A DNA stretch of 64,000 nt from CAIYZT01 sp947461435 (GTDB lineage Bacteria; Pseudomonadota; Alphaproteobacteria; Rhodobacterales; Rhodobacteraceae), in assembly GCA_965284435.1 (NCBI GenBank), contig OZ260083.1, positions 3,038,001 through 3,102,000 of the forward strand, written 5' to 3'. The translations under genes and the position numbers were made by a program. Shown piece by piece: positions 44,517 to 53,957 of the stretch. The notes under the pieces are model-generated. The model ran no database searches and was not told where the DNA came from. It saw nothing but the letters and a program-made list of their open reading frames with translations. Within the stretch, counting starts at the first letter, position 1, and each line of letters starts with the position of its first letter.

Positions 44517-44520
44517 CCTC

Positions 44521-46164
44521 ATGGCGCGCTATATTTTCATTACTGGCGGTGTGGTGTCCTCTTTAGGAAAGGGACTTGCTTCGGCAGCCTTGGGCGCGTT
44601 GCTGCAAGCACGTGGTTACACGGTTCGACTGCGCAAACTGGATCCCTATTTGAATGTGGATCCGGGCACGATGTCCCCGTTTGAACACGGCGAGGTCTTT
44701 GTAACGGACGATGGAGCGGAGACCGACCTTGATTTGGGTCACTATGAACGTTTCACCGGCGTACATGCCCGCCAAACCGATAGCATCTCATCGGGCAGAA
44801 TTTACTCCAATGTTTTGGAAAAAGAGAGACGGGGCGATTATCTTGGAAAGACGATCCAAGTCATTCCCCATGTAACGAATGAAATCAAAGACTTCCTACG
44901 CGTCGGCGATGAGGAAGTTGATTTCATGTTGTGCGAGATCGGTGGAACCGTGGGCGATATTGAGGGTCTGCCCTTCTTTGAATCCATTCGCCAGTTTATC
45001 CATGAACGCCCCCGTGGTCAGTCGATCTTGATGCATCTGACGCTACTGCCCTATCTGGCTGCCAGCGGTGAGCTAAAGACCAAGCCGACACAGCACTCTG
45101 TCAAGGAATTGCAATCGATTGGCCTTGCCCCAGATGTGCTGGTCTGCCGTTCAGAACATCCGATTCCGGAACGTGAATTAGAAAAGATCGCCCTTTTCTG
45201 TAATGTGCGAAAGAATGCGGTGATCCCAGCCTACGATCTCAAGACCATCTACGAAGCTCCGCTTGCCTATCACAATGCGGGCCTCGATCAGGCCGTTCTG
45301 GACGCTTTTGGCATCACGCCAGCGCCAAAACCGAACCTAGCTCGGTGGACCGACGTGATGGACCGTTTGACCCATGCCGAAGGCGAGGTTCGCATCGCAA
45401 TTGTTGGAAAATACACCCAACTGGAAGATGCCTATAAATCTATCGCCGAAGCTTTGACGCATGGCGGCATGGCAAACCGCACGCGTGTCCGCGCCGAATG
45501 GATCGACGCGGAGATTTTTGAGCGCGAAGATCCGGCGCCATATCTTGAAAATTTTCATGCCATTCTGGTGCCCGGCGGTTTCGGAGAGCGCGGAACCGAA
45601 GGAAAAATCAAGGCTGCGCAGTTCGCCCGTGAAAAAAAGATCCCCTATCTCGGGATCTGCCTTGGTATGCAAATGGCCGTGATCGAAGCCAGTCGCAATT
45701 TGGCCGGAGTCTCCAATGCGGGTTCAGAAGAGTTTGATCATGAAGCCGGTGAAAAGCGGTTTACCCCCGTTGTTTACCACCTCAAGGAATGGGTGCAGGG
45801 CAACCACACAGTTCGGCGCAAGGCCGACGACGCCAAGGGCGGAACGATGCGATTGGGTGCCTACACGGCGAACTTGAAACCCGGATCGAAAGTGGCCGAG
45901 ATTTACGGTGGCACAGTGATCGAAGAGCGTCATCGTCACCGTTATGAGGTCGATGTTCAGTACCGGCAAAAACTGGAATCTTGTGGATTGATTTTTTCGG
46001 GGATGAGCCCGGACGGAAAATTGCCCGAAATCGTTGAGGTTCAAGATCACCCTTGGTTTATCGGCGTTCAGTTTCACCCGGAACTGAAAAGCAAACCCTT
46101 CTCTCCGCATCCCTTGTTCGCGGACTTTGTCAGGGCAGCCAAGGATATAGAACGTTTGGTCTAA
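44521..46164 (+). CDS. pyrG: CTP synthase
   Basis: Makes CTP from UTP with glutamine, 547 residues. The synthetase domain opens MARYIFITGGVVSSLGKGLA with the P-loop; FEHGEVFVTDDGAETDLDLGHYERF is conserved. The class I glutaminase triad is C380 (GICLGMQ), H519 and E521. In Caulobacter this enzyme also forms filaments that influence cell shape. A hairpin covers its ribosome binding site. Confidence 0.98.
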   Translation: MARYIFITGGVVSSLGKGLASAALGALLQARGYTVRLRKLDPYLNVDPGTMSPFEHGEVFVTDDGAETDLDLGHYERFTGVHARQTDSISSGRIYSNVLEKERRGDYLGKTIQVIPHVTNEIKDFLRVGDEEVDFMLCEIGGTVGDIEGLPFFESIRQFIHERPRGQSILMHLTLLPYLAASGELKTKPTQHSVKELQSIGLAPDVLVCRSEHPIPERELEKIALFCNVRKNAVIPAYDLKTIYEAPLAYHNAGLDQAVLDAFGITPAPKPNLARWTDVMDRLTHAEGEVRIAIVGKYTQLEDAYKSIAEALTHGGMANRTRVRAEWIDAEIFEREDPAPYLENFHAILVPGGFGERGTEGKIKAAQFAREKKIPYLGICLGMQMAVIEASRNLAGVSNAGSEEFDHEAGEKRFTPVVYHLKEWVQGNHTVRRKADDAKGGTMRLGAYTANLKPGSKVAEIYGGTVIEERHRHRYEVDVQYRQKLESCGLIFSGMSPDGKLPEIVEVQDHPWFIGVQFHPELKSKPFSPHPLFADFVRAAKDIERLV

Positions 46165-46256
46165 ACTTTGCGAAGTCGCCCCGACGAATTCTTCACCGTT
46201 CGATCATCGGGACCTGAACGTTACGATCCTCGTGAAGACCGAAAGCTGATGCTGCA

Positions 46257-47282
46257 TCAGGCGCTATGTGCCGATGCCAACGCTGGTTGAAACAATGTGG
46301 AACGACCGCGACCTGAGCGTTTGGAGTGGTACAGCGCGGTATCTGCGTCGGCATGCAAGGCTTCGATATCGGGAACCAGATAATAACCTGATCGCGTGAT
46401 CCCGATCGATCCGGAAATACGACAAAACTGCCCTTCAAATTCAATGGGAACGGTCAGCGCAGCAATTATGCGATCTGCGATTGATATCAGAAGATTACTG
46501 TATTCAATCCCATGAAGGACAATCACAAACTCATCCCCGCCAACCCGTGCCACGGTATCGGCAGCGCGCGTCTCACGCGACAAAATTTCGCCCACACGGC
46601 GCAAGACGTGGTCGCCCGCAGCATGGCCCAGCGTGTCGTTGACCTGTTTGAAAAAATCCAGATCCAGATGGATGATATCAAAACTGGTGCCCCGTTCGAT
46701 CAAACGGTTCATCTCATGTTCCAACGCCCGGCGGTTCCGAAGCCCGGTCAAGGTATCGGTCAGGGCTTGCTGTTCGGCTTCTTGCTTTGCGCCCTGCAAG
46801 CGCAAGTTCAGTTCGCGCAATTCGTGCATGACGGCACTTTTCGCTTCGACCAAATACAACAATTCTATTGCAAGATCCGTGTGGGCAAAATCTGCTTCCG
46901 TCAGGCGCAGATCGCGGACGGCATCAACAACAGTAATTCCAAACGACAGGTTCATCACATATCCCTGTCCATGCGCCAGTTCCTGACAAATCCCGCGAAG
47001 TGAATAACTGCGTCCGGATGTCTCAACCTGCAGTTGGATCTTTTCGCTGACCATTGATGCCAACTCACGAGTTGTTTTAACCCCGTTGGGGCGGCGGACC
47101 GTGAAAACATCAAGAAAATTTAGCCCGATCAGTGTGCGATCTGTGAACATCTTGGCCATGGTCGGACCACAGCCCGAGATAGTACCCTTTGCATCAAAAG
47201 TCAGATGCATGGGCATCAAGCGCCCAACGGCTTCATTGCTCAACGATCGTTCAACCAGAACTGACACAAACTGATCCTTCAT
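46257..47282 (-). CDS. Diguanylate cyclase paired with H-NOX
   Basis: A 341-residue cytoplasmic protein. The N-terminal sensor (about 1-120) resembles the PAS-like H-NOX-associated region; a coiled coil (about 140-175) leads to the GGDEF domain. The active site GGDEF (248-252) and upstream inhibitory RxxD (R239-D242, five residues before) are intact, so it should make c-di-GMP and be product-inhibited. Its ATG overlaps the H-NOX stop by four bases. Biological output unknown. Confidence 0.9.
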   Translation of the reverse strand: MKDQFVSVLVERSLSNEAVGRLMPMHLTFDAKGTISGCGPTMAKMFTDRTLIGLNFLDVFTVRRPNGVKTTRELASMVSEKIQLQVETSGRSYSLRGICQELAHGQGYVMNLSFGITVVDAVRDLRLTEADFAHTDLAIELLYLVEAKSAVMHELRELNLRLQGAKQEAEQQALTDTLTGLRNRRALEHEMNRLIERGTSFDIIHLDLDFFKQVNDTLGHAAGDHVLRRVGEILSRETRAADTVARVGGDEFVIVLHGIEYSNLLISIADRIIAALTVPIEFEGQFCRISGSIGITRSGYYLVPDIEALHADADTALYHSKRSGRGRSTLFQPALASAHSA

Positions 47283-47875
47283 CTTGCACCATCCCCAGGC
47301 AAGGCAAGATCGAATCTTTTACCTTGGGAAAAATCCTGATCCAGCACCTGTATGGATACCGCCTCATAAGCCCCAACAGTGCCTGAATGGTCAAGCAGAA
47401 CCAGCGCACCATAATCGTCGGCCATCGCGCGAAGCAGTCCGACCGCAATATGCCCCACACCGTTGACAAAAGGGGCACAAAGTAAACTATAGTGACCTTC
47501 CGACAGATCAGACAGGATCAGTTCAGGCAATTCAAGATCAGGAAGCGCAAGACGCGCACGGTCCGGCAGATCTTCGATCGAGTGCAAAAAATCCACAAAA
47601 CTCAGGCCACCAAATCGCAAAAGGCGACGCAGTGCCTCCAGGTTTGGGCTGGTCAAAAGAAACGTCCCAAGACTTTCCAACAAATCCGATCTCGACATGC
47701 TCAAAGTCCGGCAAGCGGCCGTCAAGATTGCTTCGGTTTGATCCGCCGGATAGGTCAGCATCGGCTCAAAACCGTCGATGCCAATTTCAGCCGATTTTAC
47801 GATCATGGACCAGGCAGAGGGCCCATAGGCCTCGCGCAGAAAACTTTGTATCGATCTGTTGACTAGTCCGTGCAT
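47279..47875 (-). CDS. H-NOX heme nitric oxide/oxygen sensor with atypical heme pocket
   Basis: A 198-residue H-NOX protein starting MHGLVNRSIQSFLREAYG. The proximal heme ligand is H98 (FVDFLHSIEDLP). The YxSxR motif that normally grips heme propionates, expected around residue 133, aligns instead to CAPFV. Heme retention or the sensed signal may be altered. ATG 47875 gives the family N terminus. The overlap with the GGDEF gene shows it is the sensor that controls that cyclase. Confidence 0.88.
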   Translation of the reverse strand: MHGLVNRSIQSFLREAYGPSAWSMIVKSAEIGIDGFEPMLTYPADQTEAILTAACRTLSMSRSDLLESLGTFLLTSPNLEALRRLLRFGGLSFVDFLHSIEDLPDRARLALPDLELPELILSDLSEGHYSLLCAPFVNGVGHIAVGLLRAMADDYGALVLLDHSGTVGAYEAVSIQVLDQDFSQGKRFDLALPGDGAR

Positions 47876-47955
47876 CTGGCAAGCCCTGATATAGGTTGCA
47901 GAGGTTTGCAGCAAATGCGTTAAAATGAAGCCAAGAACCGGATTCGACTAAAATC

Positions 47956-49689
47956 TTAAGGTGAAGTCACCTCGAGGTTTGGCAAGAACATGATCCCGCC
48001 CGCATCAGGAATGATATTCATTGGCGCCGGCATCAGCGTTGGCGGAGCCGACATGAGCCTTGAAAAGATGTCATCATTCGGATCCGCATTGATGTATCCT
48101 AGGGCGTTCGCAGCTGTAACTGTGTGAACGACAATCCCACCCTCGCCAAAAGAATAGCCAGAAATCAAAACGCCCCATTCGTCTTTGCGCAAGAACAAGA
48201 TCTCCTCGCCCGTCGAATCTGAAAGAAAATCTCCAACAATCGCGCCGCAAGGCACCGTGGCTGGCTCTCCTTTTGGTTGGCAGGCCAAAGTCCATTCCTG
48301 CAAAAGATCGGCACCGGCCAGATCGATCAGGGCATCTTTGGTTGCAGTTGCCGTCGTTGGTTGCACCGGCAGCAAAACCTTCAACTTGGACCGCAGTTCG
48401 GATGATGGTGTGGGATCAGCCGCCAACATCCCGCCATCAAGGACCGTGGCCAATTCTGTATCACCCGCATCGGCCTTTTCTCTCAATTGTGTCAGGGCGC
48501 GCGCTCCGGGGCGCCCCCAGCTTTCAAGTGCGTAGATGTCAATCACGCCCGCCGTCCCGCCGTCAGATAGGTACCTCTTCATCATGGCGTTGGTTGAAAT
48601 CTGCTCCGTCGGCAGAACACCCACCCACAGCGCCGTCAAACCGATTCCGCTGAGGGCGACCAACACGTTGCTTCGGCGAAATCCAACATGCCAAAGGCCG
48701 CGCCAAGCGGAAAACAGATACAAGGCCGCGCTGACGAAACCGATAAGCATCAGCAAACCTGCGGCCAATCGCTCTGGCGTCCAGCCGTATTGATGAACCC
48801 GCAACCAAAGGGCCCATAACGCAAGAAGTGCAGGTATGGGCATCAGCGTGGCCATCAGCCTCGTGGCGATCTGCATGGGCCGGGCTTTGACCTCTTGCCC
48901 CTCATCGGGCCCCGTCGCTGCCGTCACCATCGTCGCCATCAAAGCAACGAGGACCAGAAAGATTGCCCCCGCAGACAGGACACCAAAGACTGAATCGAAG
49001 CTGCGAAAGGGCAAGATCACAAGGAAAAGCACAACGACGGCCAAAACGAACGGCAACAACAAGCGCAAAAGCCGTTGAAGCAAAGCAGGCACCACGGCCC
49101 CACCAATTTCAAGCATGACAGCCAGACCGAGTCCCAAGGCTGCACCCGTTATCATCGGCGCTGCGGGTTCCAGATCCAAGATCGTCGTGACGATCTGAAC
49201 TCCGACAAGTCCAAGGACAAGGTCGGAAAGATAGATGATCGCCCAGGTGAATCCGGCGAATATCCAGGCAGAAACCATGCGTTCAAACAGATTCCATGCC
49301 TCAGCGTATAAAGTCGGATAGTGGCGTATGCCGCGACCAAGTCCTTGACTGATCAGAAACGGCAAAGACAGATGCCACAGGATCACAACGAAAACGATCG
49401 CAATTGGCTGCGTTTGTGAAACATCTTCGTAACGCAAAGCGGAAAGGGTCACCAAAAGGCTTGTAAAGGCACCAAGGATCAAAGCCCGCGCGCCGGCTTG
49501 CTTTTGCGTCAAAGGGCCCGAAAGCGCCATATGCGCGCCAAGACTTGCCCCGACAAATGTTGCAAACGTCAGGGCTGTTCTGTCAGACATGACCCCGGTT
49601 TCAAGGATCTTCCACAATCCCCAAAGCGCCAGCCCACTGGCCGCGCCGACAATCCCAAGTACTTGCCGAAGCCGAACGTCGTTTTGCAT
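47956..49689 (-). CDS. DUF4153 domain membrane protein
   Basis: A 577-residue protein with about 11 membrane helices in the first 400 residues and a soluble C-terminal part of about 180 residues. Recognised as DUF4153 by HLSLPFLISQ and AWNLFERMVSAWIFAGFTWAIIYLSD. GGGAGGCGGGA precedes ATG 49689. Function unknown; the C-terminal domain is probably outside the cytoplasm. Confidence 0.82.
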   Translation of the reverse strand: MQNDVRLRQVLGIVGAASGLALWGLWKILETGVMSDRTALTFATFVGASLGAHMALSGPLTQKQAGARALILGAFTSLLVTLSALRYEDVSQTQPIAIVFVVILWHLSLPFLISQGLGRGIRHYPTLYAEAWNLFERMVSAWIFAGFTWAIIYLSDLVLGLVGVQIVTTILDLEPAAPMITGAALGLGLAVMLEIGGAVVPALLQRLLRLLLPFVLAVVVLFLVILPFRSFDSVFGVLSAGAIFLVLVALMATMVTAATGPDEGQEVKARPMQIATRLMATLMPIPALLALWALWLRVHQYGWTPERLAAGLLMLIGFVSAALYLFSAWRGLWHVGFRRSNVLVALSGIGLTALWVGVLPTEQISTNAMMKRYLSDGGTAGVIDIYALESWGRPGARALTQLREKADAGDTELATVLDGGMLAADPTPSSELRSKLKVLLPVQPTTATATKDALIDLAGADLLQEWTLACQPKGEPATVPCGAIVGDFLSDSTGEEILFLRKDEWGVLISGYSFGEGGIVVHTVTAANALGYINADPNDDIFSRLMSAPPTLMPAPMNIIPDAGGIMFLPNLEVTSP

Positions 49690-49778
49690 TCCCGCCTCCC
49701 ACCTGTCTTGCACACAGGGTAAGCGCAAGGCAACGGCAGCGAAAGAGCAGACTTCACCCTGCCGACATTGACTGCCGA

Positions 49779-51332
49779 TCAGAAATCTGTCGGAGCTCCG
49801 CCTTCTTGCTTCCGCTTCGCTACAAAGCGGCGCAAATCTTCCTGGTGGTCACCATTCATCTCTGGCGCTTCAAATTCTGCCAAAATATGCTTGTAGATAC
49901 GATGGGCACGTTCTGCTGTCCAAAGCGATCCGTCGATCTGCCAAGCTTCAAAGTTACGCCAATCGGACACGAAAGGCTGGTAGAAGGCCGTAGTATAGCG
50001 TTCTTGCGTGTGTTGGCATCCAAAGTAATGTCCGGAAGGCCCAACTTCGCGTATGGCATCAATTGCAATGTCATCCTCTGTGGTGGCCCATGTCGCCTCT
50101 TCAAAATAGCGCTGGATCATTTGCAAGACTTCGCAGTCCATGATGAATTTTTCAGGGCTGGCAATCAGACCGCCCTCTAACCAACCGGCGGCATGATAGA
50201 CCATGTTTGTTTGTGATTGGACGGCCGACCACAGCGAATTGGACGTTTCCCACATCGCCTGTCCGTCCGGAATATTGGCAGCGCAAACACCAGAAGCGCG
50301 CATTGGCAGTTTGTAATGACGCACCAACTGACCGGTCATTTGCGTCGCCCGCATGTATTCAGGCGTCCCGAATGCTGGCGCGCCCGACTTCATATCAACG
50401 TTAGAAGTGAAGGTTCCCAAGGCAATCGGACAGCCGGGCGAAATGAATTGTAGCAGTGCTGCCGCAGCGAGACCCTCTGCAAGAGACAGGGTGACGGCAC
50501 CGGCCATCGTTACCGGCGCCATAGCCCCGGCAAGGGTGAAGGGCGTAATCACAACCGGCTGGCGGCGCTTTGCCAACCGCATGGCCCCATCCAACATGGG
50601 AAAGTCGTGCTTCAGCGGTGAGACCGAATTGATGTTCGTGTACATCCGCGGTTTGGCTTGAAACTCCTCCTCCGATAGGCCACCCGCGATCCGGACCATC
50701 TCCATCACATCTTCGACACGCTCAGCGCCCAGCGAATAGGCATGGCACACCTTGTCTGTCAGGGTCAGCTTCTCATAAAGGCAATCCAAGTGGCGGATCG
50801 ACGGGTGAATGTCGATTGGCTCTACCGGATATCCACCCGCAATATGGATGCAATTGAAATATTGCGTGAGCTTCATGAATTCCTTGAAGGTTTCAAAATC
50901 ACCCGACCGTTTTCCACGCTCCAGATCCCAAGCGTTTGGCGGGGATGACACGTTGACAAACAGCATGTGCTTGCCCCCCATGATCACTTCGCGCTCCGGA
51001 TTGCGCGGCGTGATGGTAAAGGATTGCGGCGCATGGCCGATCATTTCCATCACAAAATCTTCGTCCATTCGAACGTTGGTGCCAGTGACTTTGCACCCGG
51101 CTTTCTTCAGATATTCTACGGCGTCAGGGTTCAGAAACTCGATGCCGATGTCGCGCAGAATCTTCATGGTGCCGCGGTGAATGGCTTGAACGCCGTCCGC
51201 ATCCAACGGTTCGGTCGGACGATCCGGGTTGACAGGGATCCGCCAAGGCATCTGGTTGATTGCGGCCCCACCGGCCCGGGTTCGATTGCCAGAATGGCCC
51301 CCAGCGCGGCGTCTGCGACCCTGATCTTCCAT
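49779..51332 (-). CDS. MttB-superfamily corrinoid methyltransferase (non-pyrrolysine)
   Basis: A 517-residue TIM-barrel methyltransferase of the trimethylamine methyltransferase family, recognised by GGYPVEPIDIHPSIRHLDCL and TPFTLAGAMAPVTMAGAVTLSLAEGLA. The reading frame is continuous with no amber codon, so the pyrrolysine of true MttB is absent; such members act on glycine betaine or other quaternary amines. The N-terminal 25 residues are basic and Gly-rich. No corrinoid gene is adjacent; the nearest is the carrier at 10.2 kb. Confidence 0.9.
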   Translation of the reverse strand: MEDQGRRRRAGGHSGNRTRAGGAAINQMPWRIPVNPDRPTEPLDADGVQAIHRGTMKILRDIGIEFLNPDAVEYLKKAGCKVTGTNVRMDEDFVMEMIGHAPQSFTITPRNPEREVIMGGKHMLFVNVSSPPNAWDLERGKRSGDFETFKEFMKLTQYFNCIHIAGGYPVEPIDIHPSIRHLDCLYEKLTLTDKVCHAYSLGAERVEDVMEMVRIAGGLSEEEFQAKPRMYTNINSVSPLKHDFPMLDGAMRLAKRRQPVVITPFTLAGAMAPVTMAGAVTLSLAEGLAAAALLQFISPGCPIALGTFTSNVDMKSGAPAFGTPEYMRATQMTGQLVRHYKLPMRASGVCAANIPDGQAMWETSNSLWSAVQSQTNMVYHAAGWLEGGLIASPEKFIMDCEVLQMIQRYFEEATWATTEDDIAIDAIREVGPSGHYFGCQHTQERYTTAFYQPFVSDWRNFEAWQIDGSLWTAERAHRIYKHILAEFEAPEMNGDHQEDLRRFVAKRKQEGGAPTDF

Positions 51333-51442
51333 GCGAATACTCCCTTATGCCTTCAGCCAAAGCTGTTGAACCAGTGATGGACGAAAGCAGCGGAAAAAGC
51401 GCAACCAGTTTGCGACGCAAACACGTCGTTTTTTGTGGATGT

Positions 51443-52144
51443 TCAGGCAAAAGGCCGGTTTTGCGCCAAGATCCAATCCGGAAGCAGCGCAATATCTGCC
51501 AAGACGGCGTCGCAATGTGGCAGGAGGTCGTCCTCAGACGCAATGCCCGTCAGAACGGCAAGGCCAACCATTCCCGCAGCCTTTGCAGCGACCATATCAT
51601 GCACGGAATCGCCAACCATAACAATCTCTGACGGGTCGATCTTGCAGAACTTGGCAAATGCCAAAAGCTGGCCCGGGGCAGGTTTCCCACCCCAGCCAGA
51701 ATCGCATCCGGCGACAAAGTCAAACTGGCCCAGAATGCCCGCGCCACTCAGATGATGGCGGGCTGGATCTTCGGTATCATTCGTCGCCAACCCGATCCTC
51801 AGACCCGCGGCGCGCAAAGAACGAAAGGTCTGCGGCAAGTCGGCCGCCGGCACCATCGGACAGGTCAGCGACAACTCGGCCAACTCTGATGCAAGGATAT
51901 CAACATCACTGCGCCCCAAATGCCCAGCGATGACTTGTGCAATTTCAGGCGTGCTATGTGCTATCACGATGCTCGATGGCAAAAACGTCCCACTTTTAGG
52001 GTCAAAGCCAAGAATGTGGGCAAGATCGCGCGACGTCTCTTCATCGATCGTCAGGCGTTGCAAAACCGCTTGCGTCCAGGCACCCCAACTTGATGTGAAG
52101 TGAAAGAGTGTGCCGTCTTTGTCGAAAATTGCTGCACGGATCAT
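51443..52144 (-). CDS. HAD-family phosphatase (phosphoglycolate phosphatase-like)
   Basis: A 233-residue HAD hydrolase. Motif I is D8-K-D10-GTLF, motif II near GLATND, motif III K in GGKPAPGQ and motif IV GDSVHDMVAA. A helical cap follows motif I. ATG 52144 gives the family N terminus. Substrate unknown; it may act on phosphoglycolate or a similar small phosphate. It is ten bases downstream of DUF3572. Confidence 0.88.
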   Translation of the reverse strand: MIRAAIFDKDGTLFHFTSSWGAWTQAVLQRLTIDEETSRDLAHILGFDPKSGTFLPSSIVIAHSTPEIAQVIAGHLGRSDVDILASELAELSLTCPMVPAADLPQTFRSLRAAGLRIGLATNDTEDPARHHLSGAGILGQFDFVAGCDSGWGGKPAPGQLLAFAKFCKIDPSEIVMVGDSVHDMVAAKAAGMVGLAVLTGIASEDDLLPHCDAVLADIALLPDWILAQNRPFA

Positions 52145-52154
52145 TTTGGTTTCA

Positions 52155-52463
52155 TCAGGTCCAGTGGGGAAGATCGCCCCCCGGCAAGAAGGCGCGTGCG
52201 GTTGCGACCTCCTCGGGGCGGATTCCAACGGCCGAAGCAAAATCAAGAACACGTTGATCTTCGGTCAGGATAAAATCCAAAACGGCCGCCAGAAATGACG
52301 GTTTTTTCAAATCAGCCACCAAGGAAGACAGTTCTGCCCCCGTGACGTTAAGAAAATCCCCCAAGATCGCGGCATCCGTTGCCAGCCAAGAAACGGCCTG
52401 AAGGGCAAGAGTTTCGGCGCTTTCCCGCTGATTTAAAGAGGTGTCGCCCGATTTCACCGCCAA
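52155..52463 (-). CDS. DUF3572 family protein
   Basis: A 102-residue helical protein with ETLALQAVSWLA, FLNVTGAEL and VLDFILTEDQRVLDFASAVG, diagnostic of DUF3572. It is divergent from pleD and leads into the HAD phosphatase. Function unknown. Confidence 0.9.
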   Translation of the reverse strand: MAVKSGDTSLNQRESAETLALQAVSWLATDAAILGDFLNVTGAELSSLVADLKKPSFLAAVLDFILTEDQRVLDFASAVGIRPEEVATARAFLPGGDLPHWT

Positions 52464-52565
52464 AATCCTTCAAATTGAGTTTGCCATCTTAGGCGTTTGG
52501 AAAGGAATTATTAACGACTTTCCGCGCACAATGGCCAGAACCAATTGGGTATCTGGTGCACTTTC

Positions 52566-53957
52566 ATGATCGGAACGGTTCTTATTGTTGATAGCGTCGC
52601 GACCAATCGCATTGTGATGAAGGTCAAACTCGGCGCGGCAGGCTATCGGACACTTACGGCACCGGATGGGGCCGCGTGTCTTGAACTTGCCCGTTTGGAA
52701 CGTCCAGATCTGATTTTGTTGGACGTCGACATGCCCGAAACCAGCGGCATAGACATCTTGCATCGACTCCGGGCAGATCCTGCCACAAGTCGGATGCTGG
52801 TGGTCATGGTCTCTTCTTCCGAAGATGGGGATCAGCGGCTCGCAGCCCTGCGCGCCGGAGCAGATGAGTTTTTGTCCAAACCGATCGACGACCTTGCCCT
52901 GTTTGCGCGGCTCCGAAACCTTGCGCGCATGCGCGAAGATTTGGGTGATCTTGAAGAAAGCGACGAAAGGATCGCGGCCTTTACATTGGATGAAGGGGAT
53001 GCGCCTTTTTTCCACCCAGGACAAATAGCGATCGTTACCTCAAAAGTTGAAAAAGGCATCCTGCTGCGCCGGCTTCTGGCGGAATGTGGACGCGATAAAT
53101 ATACATGCGTCTCACAGGATCAGGTCTTTAACCAAAGGGCCGCCGGCGGCGCAGAGCCGGACGCCTATCTGCTTGAAGCCAGCTTGGACGAAACCGATCG
53201 GGGTCTGATGGTTATGTCCGCCTTGCGCAGTCGCCTTGAAACGCGGCATGCGAAAATCTGCATTCTCAATACCGCGGACAAACCCGTGCTGCCCGCAATG
53301 GCGTTTGATCTGGGGGCAAATGATTTGGTCACGGACGATCTGAACCCCGAGGAGATTGCCCTGCGGCTGAATGGTCTGGTCCGCCGAAAAAGAGAAGCAG
53401 ACCGGCTAAGAGCGCGGGTCAAAGACAATTTGCGGCTGGCGATGTTGGATCCGTTAACAGGCATACCAAACAGACGCTTTGGTTTGTCCCAACTGGGTTC
53501 GATTGCCGATCGCTCCTTGGCCGATGAACGAAGTTTTGCTCTGATGGTCTTGGATTTGGACAAATTCAAATCGGTCAATGACCGCTTTGGCCATGCGTCG
53601 GGCGATACTGTTCTTGTAGAAGTCACGCGGCGATTGACGGGTTGCCTTCGCAGCACAGATTTGATTTCCAGAATTGGCGGCGAAGAATTCCTGATCTGCC
53701 TGCCAGACACGACCTTGGGCGAAAGCAGACTGATTGCAGAGCGACTTTGCCACGAAATTGAATCCATTCCGGTGCGGTTACACACAGGGGACCTGTTGAC
53801 TGTCACCATCTCGATCGGATTGGCCCTGAGCACTGAAACAAAATGTCTGAATTCGGGACAATTGGTTTCGGAAATCTTTGATCGTGCAGATCGGGCCTTA
53901 CTGGCGGCGAAACGCGCAGGGCGCAATCAAGTGACCATCAGCCGCAGCGCGGCTTAG
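52566..53957 (+). CDS. pleD: Response regulator diguanylate cyclase PleD
   Basis: A 463-residue protein with REC-REC-GGDEF order. REC1 has phosphorylatable D53 and switch K105. REC2 (about 152-272) lacks the Asp and serves as dimerisation adaptor, as in Caulobacter PleD. GGEEF is at 371-375 with RxxD inhibitory site R362-D365. It should make c-di-GMP on phosphorylation. ATG 52566 gives MIGTVLIVDS. Its 3' end overlaps the convergent gene by four bases. Confidence 0.94.
   Translation: MIGTVLIVDSVATNRIVMKVKLGAAGYRTLTAPDGAACLELARLERPDLILLDVDMPETSGIDILHRLRADPATSRMLVVMVSSSEDGDQRLAALRAGADEFLSKPIDDLALFARLRNLARMREDLGDLEESDERIAAFTLDEGDAPFFHPGQIAIVTSKVEKGILLRRLLAECGRDKYTCVSQDQVFNQRAAGGAEPDAYLLEASLDETDRGLMVMSALRSRLETRHAKICILNTADKPVLPAMAFDLGANDLVTDDLNPEEIALRLNGLVRRKREADRLRARVKDNLRLAMLDPLTGIPNRRFGLSQLGSIADRSLADERSFALMVLDLDKFKSVNDRFGHASGDTVLVEVTRRLTGCLRSTDLISRIGGEEFLICLPDTTLGESRLIAERLCHEIESIPVRLHTGDLLTVTISIGLALSTETKCLNSGQLVSEIFDRADRALLAAKRAGRNQVTISRSAA

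Noticed and set aside
49779..51332. Pyrrolysine (in-frame amber) in the MttB-family gene
   Set aside because: The frame runs without any TAG from start to its terminal stop, so it is a non-pyrrolysine member.
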